Shown: positions 8,731 through 17,800 of the stretch, in pieces
Position numbering within the stretch: the first letter of the stretch is position 1
Layout: every line of letters starts with the position of its first letter
DNA from: Tepidiphilus sp. J10
Lineage (GTDB): Bacteria > Pseudomonadota > Gammaproteobacteria > Burkholderiales > Thiobacillaceae
DNA length: 47,283 nucleotides
Direction of reading: 5' to 3'
Assembly: GCA_945897865.1 (NCBI GenBank)
Contig: CAMDHJ010000011.1
Coordinates: forward strand, 1 to 47,283
Made by a program: the position numbers and the translations under genes
The notes under the pieces: generated by a model
The model's input: the letters and a program-made list of their open reading frames with translations, nothing else
The model's database searches: none
Told to the model about the DNA's origin: nothing

Positions 8731-9660
8731 TCAGTGGATGCTTTCCGCATCCCGTTCCGCCGCGCGTGCCGCTACCAGACCCTGCGCCAATGCGGTCGGC
8801 ACGCTGGGCTGCGGGGTTTCGGTGAGATCTCCGGCGGCATAGATGCCGGCGACTGTTGTTCGTTGCCAGGCATCGGCAATGACATGACCAGACGCGCTCA
8901 GCGCCGGTTTCAGTTCGGGTGCGAAGCCGTTGAGAACGTTGCTATTCGGTAGATAGCCGAACATCGCCAGCAACCAGTCGTAACGAACCTTGATCTGCCC
9001 CCAGGTTGCAACGATACGGGCATCCTCTAGTTGCAGGTCATCCGGTTCGCAATCATGGCGTAGTTCGATCTTGGGATTGGTTCGGCAGGTACTTTGGAAC
9101 GGTTGCCGCGCGGAAAACGCACGCCGTGTGCAGACGCGTATCTGGTTGTCCCGCTCGGCGAGAAACAGTGCATGGTCGAGCGCGTTGTCGCCGCCGCCCA
9201 GAATGAGAACGCGGGCGGCGAGGATATCGTCGCGAATGGTTTCGGAAAGCGGTCCGATGATCACGCGGGGCGATTGTTCAGCCAACGCCGTCAGCCCGGG
9301 TGTACTGCGCGGATAGGTGCCGGTGGCAAGGACGATGGCGCCAGCATGAATCGATTGCTTGCCGGTGGGAGTCTCCACTTGCAGCGTGAAATTACCCGCT
9401 TTGCCATGCACGCTGGTCACGCGGCTATTGCGCAAACAGCTTAGCGGCAGTGCGGCAAAATGGCGCGCCATGCGGACGCTCATCTCGCGCCCGGTTTCTT
9501 CCGGCTCGCCCAACAGCCAGAGGTTGGGATGGAAATTGCCGAGTTGAATGCCGCCGATTTCACTGCTTTGTTCGATGACCACCGGCGTCAATCCGAACGA
9601 GAGACAGGCATTGGCGCAGGACATGCCGGCGGGGCCGGCGCCGAGGATGGCAACGATCAT
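8731..9660 (-). CDS. NAD(P)/FAD-dependent oxidoreductase (thioredoxin reductase-like fold)
   Basis: 309 residues from the ATG at 9660; an open extension to 9843 overlaps the divergent gene and is discounted. The start MIVAILGAGPAGMSCANACL carries the FAD GxGxxG motif; a second dinucleotide motif is VLILGGGDNALDHALFLAE and the C-terminal FAD motif is IYAAGDLTETPQPSVPTALA. This is the two-domain fold of TrxB and of TrxR-like ferredoxin-NADP reductases. The redox-active CxxC of thioredoxin reductase is absent, which favours a ferredoxin/flavodoxin reductase or another TrxR-like enzyme. It is divergent from the methyltransferase gene, with only 49 bp between start codons. Confidence 0.85.
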   Translation of the reverse strand: MIVAILGAGPAGMSCANACLSFGLTPVVIEQSSEIGGIQLGNFHPNLWLLGEPEETGREMSVRMARHFAALPLSCLRNSRVTSVHGKAGNFTLQVETPTGKQSIHAGAIVLATGTYPRSTPGLTALAEQSPRVIIGPLSETIRDDILAARVLILGGGDNALDHALFLAERDNQIRVCTRRAFSARQPFQSTCRTNPKIELRHDCEPDDLQLEDARIVATWGQIKVRYDWLLAMFGYLPNSNVLNGFAPELKPALSASGHVIADAWQRTTVAGIYAAGDLTETPQPSVPTALAQGLVAARAAERDAESIH

Positions 9661-9709
9661 GGCGGTGCAGACAAGGTTAAGATTCGTCGCCAAAACTAGC
9701 ACAGTCGCC

Positions 9710-10888
9710 ATGCCGTCTCCAACCTCAATTCCCCAATTACCCCCGCCTGACCCGGATGCGTTGATCCACTGCCGGACAGTGCGGGCGCATATCCAGGCTG
9801 CAATCGCGCAATCCGGCGGCTGGCTATCGTTTGCGCGATTCATGGATTTAGCGCTGTATGCACCGGGATTGGGCTATTACGCGGGCGGTGCGGCGAAGTT
9901 CGGCACGGCCGGGGATTTTGTTACCGCGCCGGAAATGACGCCCCTGTTTGGCCGAACGCTGGCGCAGACGGCCATGCCTGTATTGCACGCAACGGGGGGC
10001 GATAAGGGTGGCGATATGCTGGAGTTGGGCGCCGGAAGCGGCCGTCTGGCGCTGGATCTGCTGCATGAACTGGAAACCCGGCAAGCGTTGCCGAGGCAGT
10101 ATCAAATTCTTGAAGTCAGCCCCGATTTGCAAGCGCGTCAACGTGCGCTATTCGAAACCGAAGCGCCGCATCTGCTGGAACATCTGGTCTGGCTGGATCG
10201 ATTGCCAGCCTCTTTTTCTGGCCTGATCCTGGCCAACGAAGTCCTCGATGCAATGCCGGTGCATCTGGTTCACTGGCTGAATGGTGAAGTTTTTGAACGT
10301 GGTGTGATTGATCAATCAGGTGAGTTCGCCTGGCAAGACACGTTGCTAACTGATGGTCCGTTGCGGCAGGCCGCCAGCGCGATTGAACCCGGTCTTGATT
10401 ACCTGTCCGAGATCAACCTCGCCGCGCCGGCTTGGATCAACAGTCTGGCGCAATGTCTGGAACGGGGCGTCATTCTGTGTATCGACTATGGTTTTCCGCG
10501 CAGCGAGTATTTCCACCCCCAGCGCGATAGCGGTACGTTGCGCATGCATTACCGCCACCACAGCCTGGATGATCCCTTTTACCTGCCGGGTTTGTGCGAC
10601 ATCACCGCGCACGTTGATTTCAGCGCCGTCGCGGATGCCGCTGTTGAGTCGGGGCTGGACCTGCTGGGCTACACCAGCCAGGCGAATTACCTGCTGAATG
10701 CGGGGCTGCTTGATTTGATGACGGTAATGTCGCCGATGAGCGGCGATTATCTGCGCGCCGCCGCCGCTGTGCAGAAGTTGTTGCAGCCCTCTGAAATGGG
10801 CGAACTATTCAAGGCAATCGCTTTCGGGCGCGGTGTGGCGCCAGACCTGCACGGGTTCCAGCGCGGCGATCGGCGCGGTGCCCTGTAG
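9710..10888 (+). CDS. MidA/NDUFAF7-family SAM-dependent methyltransferase
   Basis: 392 residues from the ATG at 9710. Motifs are LYAPGLGYYAGG and FGTAGDFVTAPEM near the N-terminus, SAM motif I in MLELGAGSGRLALDLL, and ILANEVLDAMPVHLV, which together identify the PF02636 (MidA, NDUFAF7) family. The human member methylates an arginine of complex I; the bacterial substrate is unclear. The C-terminus ends GDRRGAL and its TAG stop lies inside the GTAG of the palindromic element that begins at 10885, so the original C-terminus may have been altered by that insertion. Family assignment is sure; role is not. Confidence 0.9.
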   Translation: MPSPTSIPQLPPPDPDALIHCRTVRAHIQAAIAQSGGWLSFARFMDLALYAPGLGYYAGGAAKFGTAGDFVTAPEMTPLFGRTLAQTAMPVLHATGGDKGGDMLELGAGSGRLALDLLHELETRQALPRQYQILEVSPDLQARQRALFETEAPHLLEHLVWLDRLPASFSGLILANEVLDAMPVHLVHWLNGEVFERGVIDQSGEFAWQDTLLTDGPLRQAASAIEPGLDYLSEINLAAPAWINSLAQCLERGVILCIDYGFPRSEYFHPQRDSGTLRMHYRHHSLDDPFYLPGLCDITAHVDFSAVADAAVESGLDLLGYTSQANYLLNAGLLDLMTVMSPMSGDYLRAAAAVQKLLQPSEMGELFKAIAFGRGVAPDLHGFQRGDRRGAL

Positions 10889-10964
10889 GTTGGGCTGAAG
10901 AAAGGAAGCCCAACAGCCAAGCTTGCTCGCTCATGTTGGGCTTCCTGGCGTCAGCCCAACCTAC
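10885..10964. repeat. REPIN-like double palindrome
   Basis: An 80-bp element that starts GTAGGTTGGGCTGA and ends TCAGCCCAACCTAC. Each half is itself a hairpin (TTGGGCT 10890-10896 with AGCCCAA 10907-10913; TTGGGCT 10936-10942 with AGCCCAA 10953-10959), and the halves face each other as inverted repeats. GTAG at the foot of a hairpin is the hallmark of REP sequences mobilised by RAYT (TnpA-REP) transposases. No RAYT gene lies in the window. The left GTAG supplies the TAG stop codon of the upstream methyltransferase gene, and the right end lies 14 bp from the stop codon of the Uma2 gene. Confidence 0.85.
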
Positions 10965-10978
10965 GAAGTTACGAAGCT

Positions 10979-11551
10979 TTAGCCAAACGTCCCGGTCAAA
11001 TTCACGCTAGCGCCAGCAAGGCCGGGAACCTGGGTTGCACCCGGTGTTTCTGTCGCAGTGATATCGGTGTAGCGGCCATCAACGGGCGCGCGAAGAAAAC
11101 GGACACTGCGTGCCGGAATGTCAACGATCCAGTATTCGGCGATGCCATGCCGGGCATACAACTCGGCTTTGATGCTGCGGTCGAATGCAGCGGAACTGTC
11201 GGCAACTTCCACCACGAGCAGGACATCGTCTGGACCGGGATGTAAGTGGCGATAAAAGTCGGCGCGCGGTTTCAACAGTGCGATATCCGGATAGACCTCG
11301 ACATCTGAGGAAAGTCGGAGCGCATTTTGCACGGCGACAATCAATCTGCCCGCTACGGCTTGATGGAATACCTGATCAAGCCAGTTGACATTGCCGCAAT
11401 GAAAACTGCCGATTGGCGCCATGTTGATAATCTCCCCCTCGATCAGTTCTACGCGTTCTCCTGGTACGAACATGCCGACTTCCGCCATTTTATGGAATTG
11501 TTCGGCATTGATGCGGTGACGCGTGATGGGGGGCGGAAGAACCAGTTCCAT
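10979..11551 (-). CDS. Uma2 family (DUF820) putative endonuclease-fold protein
   Basis: 190 residues. The order ERVELIEGEIINMAPIG, then EVYPDIALLKPR, then VLLVVEVADSSAAFDR and ELYARHGIAEYWIVD matches the Uma2/DUF820 PD-(D/E)XK fold; the E of VELIEGE, the D of YPDIAL and the ExA of VVEVA are the expected acidic active-site positions. These proteins are abundant in cyanobacteria and scattered elsewhere, with unknown physiological role. It is a single gene flanked by the REPIN-like element at its 3' end and by ntrC upstream, consistent with an accessory insertion. Confidence 0.85.
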   Translation of the reverse strand: MELVLPPPITRHRINAEQFHKMAEVGMFVPGERVELIEGEIINMAPIGSFHCGNVNWLDQVFHQAVAGRLIVAVQNALRLSSDVEVYPDIALLKPRADFYRHLHPGPDDVLLVVEVADSSAAFDRSIKAELYARHGIAEYWIVDIPARSVRFLRAPVDGRYTDITATETPGATQVPGLAGASVNLTGTFG

Positions 11552-11619
11552 GGTTTACTCCGATTTCTGGATTGGCCGAATATTGGCGCTTCAGCCATGA
11601 CACGGCAAGTATGCCGGCA

Positions 11620-13020
11620 TTACTCCTCGCCGCCTGCCTCCATACCCAGTTCCTGAATCTTCCGGGTCAGCGTATTGCGTCCCCAGCCAAGCAAGGTGGC
11701 GGCTTCGATCTTGCGGCCACCCGTGTGGGTGAGGGCGACGCGGATCAGGGTACGTTCGAATTCGCTGGTCAAGTCGTTGAGAATTCCGCTGTCGCCTCGC
11801 GCCAAGCGGGTTTGCGCGGTACGCGCGAGGGCTTCTGACCAATCCAGCGCGGTGCTTGCGGTGTCTTGATTTGTTTCCGGTGGCAGGTCTTTCACATCGA
11901 CGACCTGGCTGGGTGCCATCACGGTCAGCCAGTGGCACAGATTTTCCAGTTGCCGCACGTTGCCGGGGTAGGGCAGGGCGGATAGCGCTTTCATCGCTTC
12001 TTCGGAAACATGCTTCATTTCGACGCCGAGATCCTGCGCGCTCTTGTTCAGGAAATGCTTGATCAACAGCGGGATGTCTTCACGCCGCTCGCGCAAGGAC
12101 GGCAGTTTGATGCGGATGACGTTAAGGCGATGGAACAGATCTTCCCGGAACAGGCCTTGGCGCACACGATCTTCCAGCGCCTGATGGGTGGCGGCGATGA
12201 CGCGGACATTGACGCGCACCGGAGAATGGCCGCCGACGCGGTAGAACTCGCCATCCGCCAACACGCGCAGCAAACGGGTTTGCAGATCGGATGGCATGTC
12301 GCCGATTTCATCCAGGAACAGCGTGCCGCCGTCGGCCTGTTCAAACCGGCCGCGGCGCGACGCGGTAGCGCCGGTAAAGGCGCCGCGTTCGTGACCAAAG
12401 AGTTCACTTTCCAACAGGTCTTTCGGGATTGCGGCGGTATTCAGCGCGATGAACGGTTTGTCCTTGCGCGGGCTATGTCGGTGCAACGCGTGCGCGACGA
12501 GCTCCTTGCCGGAGCCGGTTTCGCCGGTGATCAACACCGTGGCGTGGCTTTGCGACAGGCGGCCGATGGCGCGAAACACATCCTGCATGGCCGGCGCCTG
12601 GCCCAGCATGGCCTGGCCGACCAGACCGGAATCGAGGCCGGGTGCTTCATCGCCGCGATTGCCTTCTTCCAGGGCGCGGTGAATCAATTCCAGCGCGTGA
12701 TTGACGTCGAACGGTTTCGGCAGATATTCGAAGGCGCCGCCTTGAAACGCCGATACGGCTGAATCGAGGTCGGAGTAGGCCGTCATGATGATGATCGGCA
12801 GGCGCGGATGTGCGGCTTTCAGGTGTTCCATGAAATCCAGCCCGCTCATGCCGGGCATGCGGATGTCGGACACTACCGCGCCCGGTGTTTCCCGGTCGAG
12901 CGCGCGCAAGGCGGCTTCCGCGCTTTCAAAGATGCGATGCGGCAGGTTTTCGCGCGCCAGGGCTTTCTCGAACACCCAGCGAATGGAGCGGTCGTCGTCA
13001 ATGATCCAGACGGGTTTCAT
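11620..13020 (-). CDS. ntrC: Nitrogen regulation response regulator NtrC (NR-I)
   Basis: 466 residues with the three expected domains. The receiver (1-120) has its phosphoacceptor at D52 (VVSDIRMPG). The sigma-54 AAA+ domain has Walker A GETGSGKE, the sigma-54 contact loop GAFTGA and Walker [12 protein letters not shown]. The C-terminal Fis-type helix-turn-helix is [20 protein letters not shown]. Phosphorylated NtrC activates sigma-54 promoters under nitrogen limitation. It follows ntrB by 22 bp, so the two form an operon. The commonly linked glnA is not present here. Confidence 0.95.
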   Translation of the reverse strand: MKPVWIIDDDRSIRWVFEKALARENLPHRIFESAEAALRALDRETPGAVVSDIRMPGMSGLDFMEHLKAAHPRLPIIIMTAYSDLDSAVSAFQGGAFEYLPKPFDVNHALELIHRALEEGNRGDEAPGLDSGLVGQAMLGQAPAMQDVFRAIGRLSQSHATVLITGETGSGKELVAHALHRHSPRKDKPFIALNTAAIPKDLLESELFGHERGAFTGATASRRGRFEQADGGTLFLDEIGDMPSDLQTRLLRVLADGEFYRVGGHSPVRVNVRVIAATHQALEDRVRQGLFREDLFHRLNVIRIKLPSLRERREDIPLLIKHFLNKSAQDLGVEMKHVSEEAMKALSALPYPGNVRQLENLCHWLTVMAPSQVVDVKDLPPETNQDTASTALDWSEALARTAQTRLARGDSGILNDLTSEFERTLIRVALTHTGGRKIEAATLLGWGRNTLTRKIQELGMEAGGEE

Positions 13021-13042
13021 GGGTGTTGACTCCTTGGAGTGC

Positions 13043-14071
13043 TTATTTGATGGGTAAGAAAATCGAAAAACAGGTGCGCCCGGGTTGGCTTTCGACGTGG
13101 ATCGCGCCTTCGTGGCGTTGCACCAGGCTTTGCGCCAAAGTCAGCCCGAGGCCGGTACCGCCCTCGCGGCCGGATACCAGCGGGAAGAAGACGCGGCCGA
13201 GCATGTCGTCTGGAATGCCGGGGCCGTTGTCGATCACGTCGAGCCGGATTGCCAGCTTCCACAACTTCATCGCCAAAGTCACTTGTCGGGCTACCCGCGT
13301 GCGGAAACTGATGCGGCCGTCCCCTTCCATCGCTTGCGCCGCATTGCGCGTGATGTTCAGCACGGCCTGGATCAGTTGTTCCGGGTCGCCTTCCAGATCC
13401 GGCAGGCTGGTGTCGTAGTCGCAATGAAATTGCAGCAGCGGAAATTCGGCGCGCAACAGGCTGCGTACCCGTTCCAGCACTTCGTGCACGTTGATCGGTT
13501 GCACTACCGGTCGCTTGGCCGGAGTCAGCAATCGGTCGAGCAGGCTTTGCAGGCGATTGGTTTCCTGGATGATGACCTGGGTGTATTCGCGCAGGTCGGT
13601 TGAATCCAGTTCTGCTTCGAGCAGTTGCGCTGCGCCACGGATGCCGCCAAGCGGATTGCGGATTTCGTGCGCCAACTGACGCAGCAAGTGCTGGCTGGCC
13701 TGGGTCTGCGCCATGACTTGCTCGTCGCGCGCAATGCGCACATTGCCGGCGGCCGGATGCAGTTCAATCACTGCCGCACCTTGATCTTCGTCGAGCGGTG
13801 AAACCGTTGCCGAAAGCACCAACGTATGCCCATTGATGGGGAGCGCGACATCGTGTTCGGTGTAACTGGCGCCCTCCGATAGTGCGCTGTCAATTGCTCG
13901 CACCAATTCAGGGCATTCGCCGAGCAGCGTGCCAACCGGCCTTCCCAGCGCGTGATGAGACGAGATGCCAAGCAGGTTTTCCGCTGCCGGGTTGAGGTAA
14001 CAGGTAACACGCTGCTTGTCCGCAATCAGCACGGCGGTAGCAAGGATGTCGGTATTGGGTATGTTTTGCAT
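13043..14071 (-). CDS. glnL: Nitrogen regulation sensor kinase NtrB (NR-II)
   Basis: 342 residues: an N-terminal PAS domain (about 1-110), a DHp helix with phospho-His H135 in RQLAHEIRNPLGG, and a HATPase_c domain with the N box (NITRNAAQAM), G1 box (DNGPGIPDD) and G2 box (GGTGLGLTLAQ). No transmembrane segments, as expected for a cytoplasmic PII-controlled kinase. It phosphorylates NtrC. The 134-bp gap to the divergent nifJ must hold its promoter; I found no convincing sigma-54 site there. Confidence 0.94.
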   Translation of the reverse strand: MQNIPNTDILATAVLIADKQRVTCYLNPAAENLLGISSHHALGRPVGTLLGECPELVRAIDSALSEGASYTEHDVALPINGHTLVLSATVSPLDEDQGAAVIELHPAAGNVRIARDEQVMAQTQASQHLLRQLAHEIRNPLGGIRGAAQLLEAELDSTDLREYTQVIIQETNRLQSLLDRLLTPAKRPVVQPINVHEVLERVRSLLRAEFPLLQFHCDYDTSLPDLEGDPEQLIQAVLNITRNAAQAMEGDGRISFRTRVARQVTLAMKLWKLAIRLDVIDNGPGIPDDMLGRVFFPLVSGREGGTGLGLTLAQSLVQRHEGAIHVESQPGRTCFSIFLPIK

Positions 14072-14205
14072 ATTGGCAGGCAGGCAATGTCAGACTGAGA
14101 TTAGCAAGAAGCAGGCCATTGAGTGTTGCGAGTTTGTTTCGGCCGGACGCGACATCTGTCTCAGGTCAAATAGAATGCTTGTAATTCTTGGGGGAGCTGC
14201 AGGCG

Positions 14206-17200
14206 ATGACGAGTTTTCTGAATCTTGACGGCAACGAAGCCGCCGCGCGCATGGCGTATCAGTGTAATGAGGTGATTGCGATCTACCCGATCACGCCTTC
14301 GTCGAACATGGGCGAATGGGCTGATGAGTGGGCTTCGCAAGGCAAACCCAATCTGTGGGGCGCGGTGCCGAAGATCATCGAGATGCAATCGGAAGGCGGC
14401 GCCGCCGGTGCGCTGCATGGCGCGCTCACTTCCGGTGCGTTGGCGACCAGTTTCACCGCCAGCCAGGGCCTGCTGCTGTTTATTCCCAATCTTTACAAGA
14501 TCGCCGGCGAGTTGTCGCCGTTCGTGCTGCACGTTGCGGCGCGCGCACTGGCGACGCATGCGCTGTCGATCTTCGGTGACCATTCCGACGTGATGGCCTG
14601 CCGCGCCACCGGATGCGCCATGCTGTGTGCCAACTCGGTGCAGGAGGCGCAGGACTTCGCGTTGATCGCGCAGGCCGCGACGCTGGCCGGGCGGATTCCT
14701 GTGATCCATTTCTTCGACGGTTTCCGCACTTCGCATGAAGTCGCCAAGATCGTCGCAGTCGAACCGGAAACGGTGCGCGCGATGATCGACGACGTCCAGG
14801 TGGCGGCGCACCGTACGCGCGCGTTGTCGCCGGAGCATCCGGTGTTACGTGGTACCTCGCAGAATCCGGATGTGTTCTTCCAGTCGCGCGAACGGGCGAA
14901 TCCGTTCTACGACGCGTTCCCGGACATCATGCAAACGGCGATGGATCGCTTCGCCGTGTTGACCGGGCGGCAATACCGTTTGTACGACTATGTCGGCGCC
15001 GCCGATGCGGAACGGGTCATCGTACTGATGGGCTCCGGTGCCGAGACCGCGGAGGAAACCGTGCAGCATCTGACCGCGCGCGGCGAGAAGGTCGGTCTGC
15101 TGAAAGTGCGCCTGTATCGGCCATTTGCCGCCGATGCCCTGCTGGCGGCGCTGCCGGAAAGCGTCAAGGCGATTGCCGTGCTGGATCGTTGCAAGGAACC
15201 TGGCGCCGATGGCGAACCGCTGTACAAGGATGTGATTACCGCGCTGGCGCAGGCTGCGGCGGATGGCCTTTGCGCAATGCCGAAAGTAATCGGCGGACGT
15301 TACGGGCTGGGCAGCAAGGAGTTCACGCCGGGCATGGTGGCGGCGGTATTTGCCGAGTTGACGCGGGAGCGGCCGAAACGCCAGTTCAGCATCGGCATCC
15401 GCGACGATGTCACGCATTTGTCGCTGGATTGGGACGCTGCCTTCCGCAGCGATGCCGCGCGCGGTCTGCAACAGGCGGTGTTCTGGGGCCTGGGCGCGGA
15501 TGGCACGGTGTCGGCCAACAAGAATTCGATCAAGATCGTCGGCGAAGCCACCGACCTGCAAGCGCAAGGCTATTTCGTCTACGACTCGAAGAAATCGGGC
15601 GCGGTGACGGTGTCGCATCTGCGTTTCGGACCGGCTGCGATTCGTTCGACCTATCTGGTGGAAGAGGGCATGGCCGGTTTCGTCGCCTGCCATCAGACGG
15701 TGTTCGTCGAACGCTACGACCTGCTGGCGCATGCCGCGCCGGGCGGCGTGTTTCTGCTCAACACGCCGAGTCCGGCCGAGTCGGTGTGGGGCAGCCTGCC
15801 GGAAAAAATGCGCGCGCAGATTGTCGATAAAGGCCTGCAACTCTGGGTCATTGATGCCTACGCCGTTGCCGCAGAAGCCGGCATGGGGCGACGCATCAAC
15901 ACCATCATGCAGACCTGTTTCTTTGCCATTTCCGGCATCCTGCCGAAGGATCAGGCCATCGCCGCGATCAAGAAAGCCGTGGACAAGACCTATGGCAAGA
16001 AGAGCAAGCGGCTGGCGGATTTGAATTACGGTGCCATCGACAAGACGCTGGAGCATCTGCATCAAGCGGTGATCCCTGACGTAGGTCGGCAATCCCTTGC
16101 CGACAGCGGAGGTTGGGTTGTCGGCAAAGTGTTGCCGACCTACGACCTTCCTGCCTTCGTACGCGACGTCACGCTTCCGATCTACCACGGCAACGGCGAT
16201 GCGCTGCCGGTCTCGCTGATGTCCATCGACGGCACCTTCCCGGTCGGCACCGCGCAATACGAGAAGCGCAACATCGCGCTGGAAATCCCGGTCTGGGAAG
16301 CGGACATCTGTACGCAATGCGGCAAATGCGTGTTCGTCTGTCCGCATTCGGCGATCCGCGCGCGGGTCTTCAGTGCGGAAGCTGTCAGCAACGCACCGCC
16401 AACCTTCAAGCACGTACCGGCGAAGAGCAAGGATTTCCCGGCCGGCACCCACATGAGCTATCAGGTCGCCCCCGAGGACTGCACCGGCTGCGGCGATTGC
16501 GTCGAAGCCTGCCCGATCCACGACAAGAGCAACCTCAGTCGGCGCGCCGTCAACATGGCCGAACAAGCGCCGCTGCGTGAAGCGGAACGCGACAACTACG
16601 CCTTCTTCCTGGCCTTGCCGGAATTCGACCGCAGCGCGGTGAAGCACACGACGATTCCCGGCTCGATGTTGCTCGACCCACTGTTCGAATATTCCGGCGC
16701 CTGCGCCGGTTGCGGCGAGACGCCGTATATCCGGCTGGCGACGCAGTTGTTCGGCGACCGCATGCTGATCGCCAACGCCACCGGCTGCTCGTCGATCTAC
16801 GGCGGCAACCTGCCGACCACGCCGTACACGGTCAACGGCGCCGGGCGCGGCCCGGCCTGGAGCAATTCGCTGTTCGAGGACAACGCCGAATTCGGCTTGG
16901 GCATGCGCCTGGCAGCGGATCAGTTGATGATCTACGCCAAGCAATTGGTCAAGGAACTGGCTTCTGAAGTTGGCGGAGACCTGGCCAATGCAATGGTCGA
17001 AGCAGACCAGCGCGAGGAAGCCGGCCTGTACGAGCAACGTCGCCGCGTCACGCTGTTGCTGGAAAAACTGGTGGTCTCGCAACACCCGCGCGCCAAGGAA
17101 CTGATCAGCGTCGCCGAATGGCTGATCCGCCGTTCGGTCTGGATCATCGGCGGCGACGGCTGGGCTTACGACATCGGCTACGGCGGCCTCGACCACGTGC

Positions 17201-17799
17201 TGGCGCTGCCCTACGACGTCAACATTCTGGTGCTCGATACCGAGGTGTATTCCAACACCGGCGGCCAGACCTCCAAGGCCACACCCATCGGCGCGGTGGC
17301 CAAGTTCTCCGCCGGCGGCAAGGCGACGGCGAAGAAAGACCTGGGCAAGCTGGCGAGCGATTACGGCCATGTCTACGTCGCCAACATCGCCTACGGCGCC
17401 AAGGACACACAGACCCTGCGCGTGTTCCACGAAGCCGAGTCGTATGACGGCCCGTCGCTGATCGTCGCCTACAGTCCATGCATCGCGCACGGCTTCGACA
17501 TGCTATACAACCAGCGCCAGCAGGACATGGCGGTGAAGACTGGCCACTGGCCACTGTTCCGCTATGACCCGCGCATGGCGGCCAGCGGCGGCAACCCGTT
17601 CAAGCTCGATTCCGCCGTACCCAGCCTGCCGATCAAGGATTTCATGGCAAATGAAACCCGCTTTGCCATGTTGCAACGCAGCCATCCGGAAGCGGCGCAG
17701 CATTTCCTTGAACTGGCGCAGAAACAAGCTGAACAGCGCTTCAAGACGTATCAAGAGTTGGCGCAAGGCCACGCTGATGTTCCCAAGACAGGAGCCTGA
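14206..17799 (+). CDS. nifJ: Pyruvate:ferredoxin (flavodoxin) oxidoreductase, single-chain
   Basis: 1197 residues from the ATG at 14206, preceded by GGGGGAG. Domain order is that of one-chain PFORs: pyruvate-binding domain (YPITPSSNMGEWADEW), gamma-like domain, ferredoxin domain with two [4Fe-4S] sets (C702/705/708/712 and C759/762/765/769), proximal-cluster ACAGCGETPY, then the TPP domain (IIGGDGWAYDIGYGG, YSNTGGQTSKATP). It converts pyruvate and CoA to acetyl-CoA and CO2 with reduction of ferredoxin or flavodoxin. Residues 626-646 are encoded by a palindromic element (16081-16143), in frame and without disrupting any known motif. The enzyme therefore looks intact but carries a 21-residue insert in a linker. 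The dihydroorotate dehydrogenase-like gene follows after 1 bp. Confidence 0.95.
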   Translation: MTSFLNLDGNEAAARMAYQCNEVIAIYPITPSSNMGEWADEWASQGKPNLWGAVPKIIEMQSEGGAAGALHGALTSGALATSFTASQGLLLFIPNLYKIAGELSPFVLHVAARALATHALSIFGDHSDVMACRATGCAMLCANSVQEAQDFALIAQAATLAGRIPVIHFFDGFRTSHEVAKIVAVEPETVRAMIDDVQVAAHRTRALSPEHPVLRGTSQNPDVFFQSRERANPFYDAFPDIMQTAMDRFAVLTGRQYRLYDYVGAADAERVIVLMGSGAETAEETVQHLTARGEKVGLLKVRLYRPFAADALLAALPESVKAIAVLDRCKEPGADGEPLYKDVITALAQAAADGLCAMPKVIGGRYGLGSKEFTPGMVAAVFAELTRERPKRQFSIGIRDDVTHLSLDWDAAFRSDAARGLQQAVFWGLGADGTVSANKNSIKIVGEATDLQAQGYFVYDSKKSGAVTVSHLRFGPAAIRSTYLVEEGMAGFVACHQTVFVERYDLLAHAAPGGVFLLNTPSPAESVWGSLPEKMRAQIVDKGLQLWVIDAYAVAAEAGMGRRINTIMQTCFFAISGILPKDQAIAAIKKAVDKTYGKKSKRLADLNYGAIDKTLEHLHQAVIPDVGRQSLADSGGWVVGKVLPTYDLPAFVRDVTLPIYHGNGDALPVSLMSIDGTFPVGTAQYEKRNIALEIPVWEADICTQCGKCVFVCPHSAIRARVFSAEAVSNAPPTFKHVPAKSKDFPAGTHMSYQVAPEDCTGCGDCVEACPIHDKSNLSRRAVNMAEQAPLREAERDNYAFFLALPEFDRSAVKHTTIPGSMLLDPLFEYSGACAGCGETPYIRLATQLFGDRMLIANATGCSSIYGGNLPTTPYTVNGAGRGPAWSNSLFEDNAEFGLGMRLAADQLMIYAKQLVKELASEVGGDLANAMVEADQREEAGLYEQRRRVTLLLEKLVVSQHPRAKELISVAEWLIRRSVWIIGGDGWAYDIGYGGLDHVLALPYDVNILVLDTEVYSNTGGQTSKATPIGAVAKFSAGGKATAKKDLGKLASDYGHVYVANIAYGAKDTQTLRVFHEAESYDGPSLIVAYSPCIAHGFDMLYNQRQQDMAVKTGHWPLFRYDPRMAASGGNPFKLDSAVPSLPIKDFMANETRFAMLQRSHPEAAQHFLELAQKQAEQRFKTYQELAQGHADVPKTGA
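16081..16143. repeat. REPIN-like double palindrome inserted in frame in nifJ
   Basis: 63 bp starting GTAGGTCGGCAA and ending TTGCCGACCTAC. Left hairpin: GTCGGCAA 16085-16092 with TTGCCGAC 16097-16104, loop TCCC. Right hairpin: GTCGGCAA 16120-16127 with TTGCCGAC 16132-16139, loop AGTG. The two hairpins are inverted copies, and the whole has GTAG and CTAC ends. Its length is a multiple of three and the reading frame used contains no stop, giving 21 residues from VGRQ to LPTY. GAC occurs immediately on both sides and could be a short target duplication or chance. Same architecture as the element at 10885-10964, with a different stem sequence. Confidence 0.9.
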
Positions 17800-17800
17800 C

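Noticed and set aside
14072-14205. Sigma-54 promoter between ntrB and nifJ
   Set aside because: TGGCAG occurs near 14,080 in the wrong context; no GG-N10-GC element with proper spacing was found on either strand.
14845-17490. 881-codon open frame on the minus strand opposite nifJ
   Set aside because: The plus strand encodes a complete NifJ with all motifs. The antisense frame has no recognisable domain and reads as a shadow of codon bias in GC-rich DNA.
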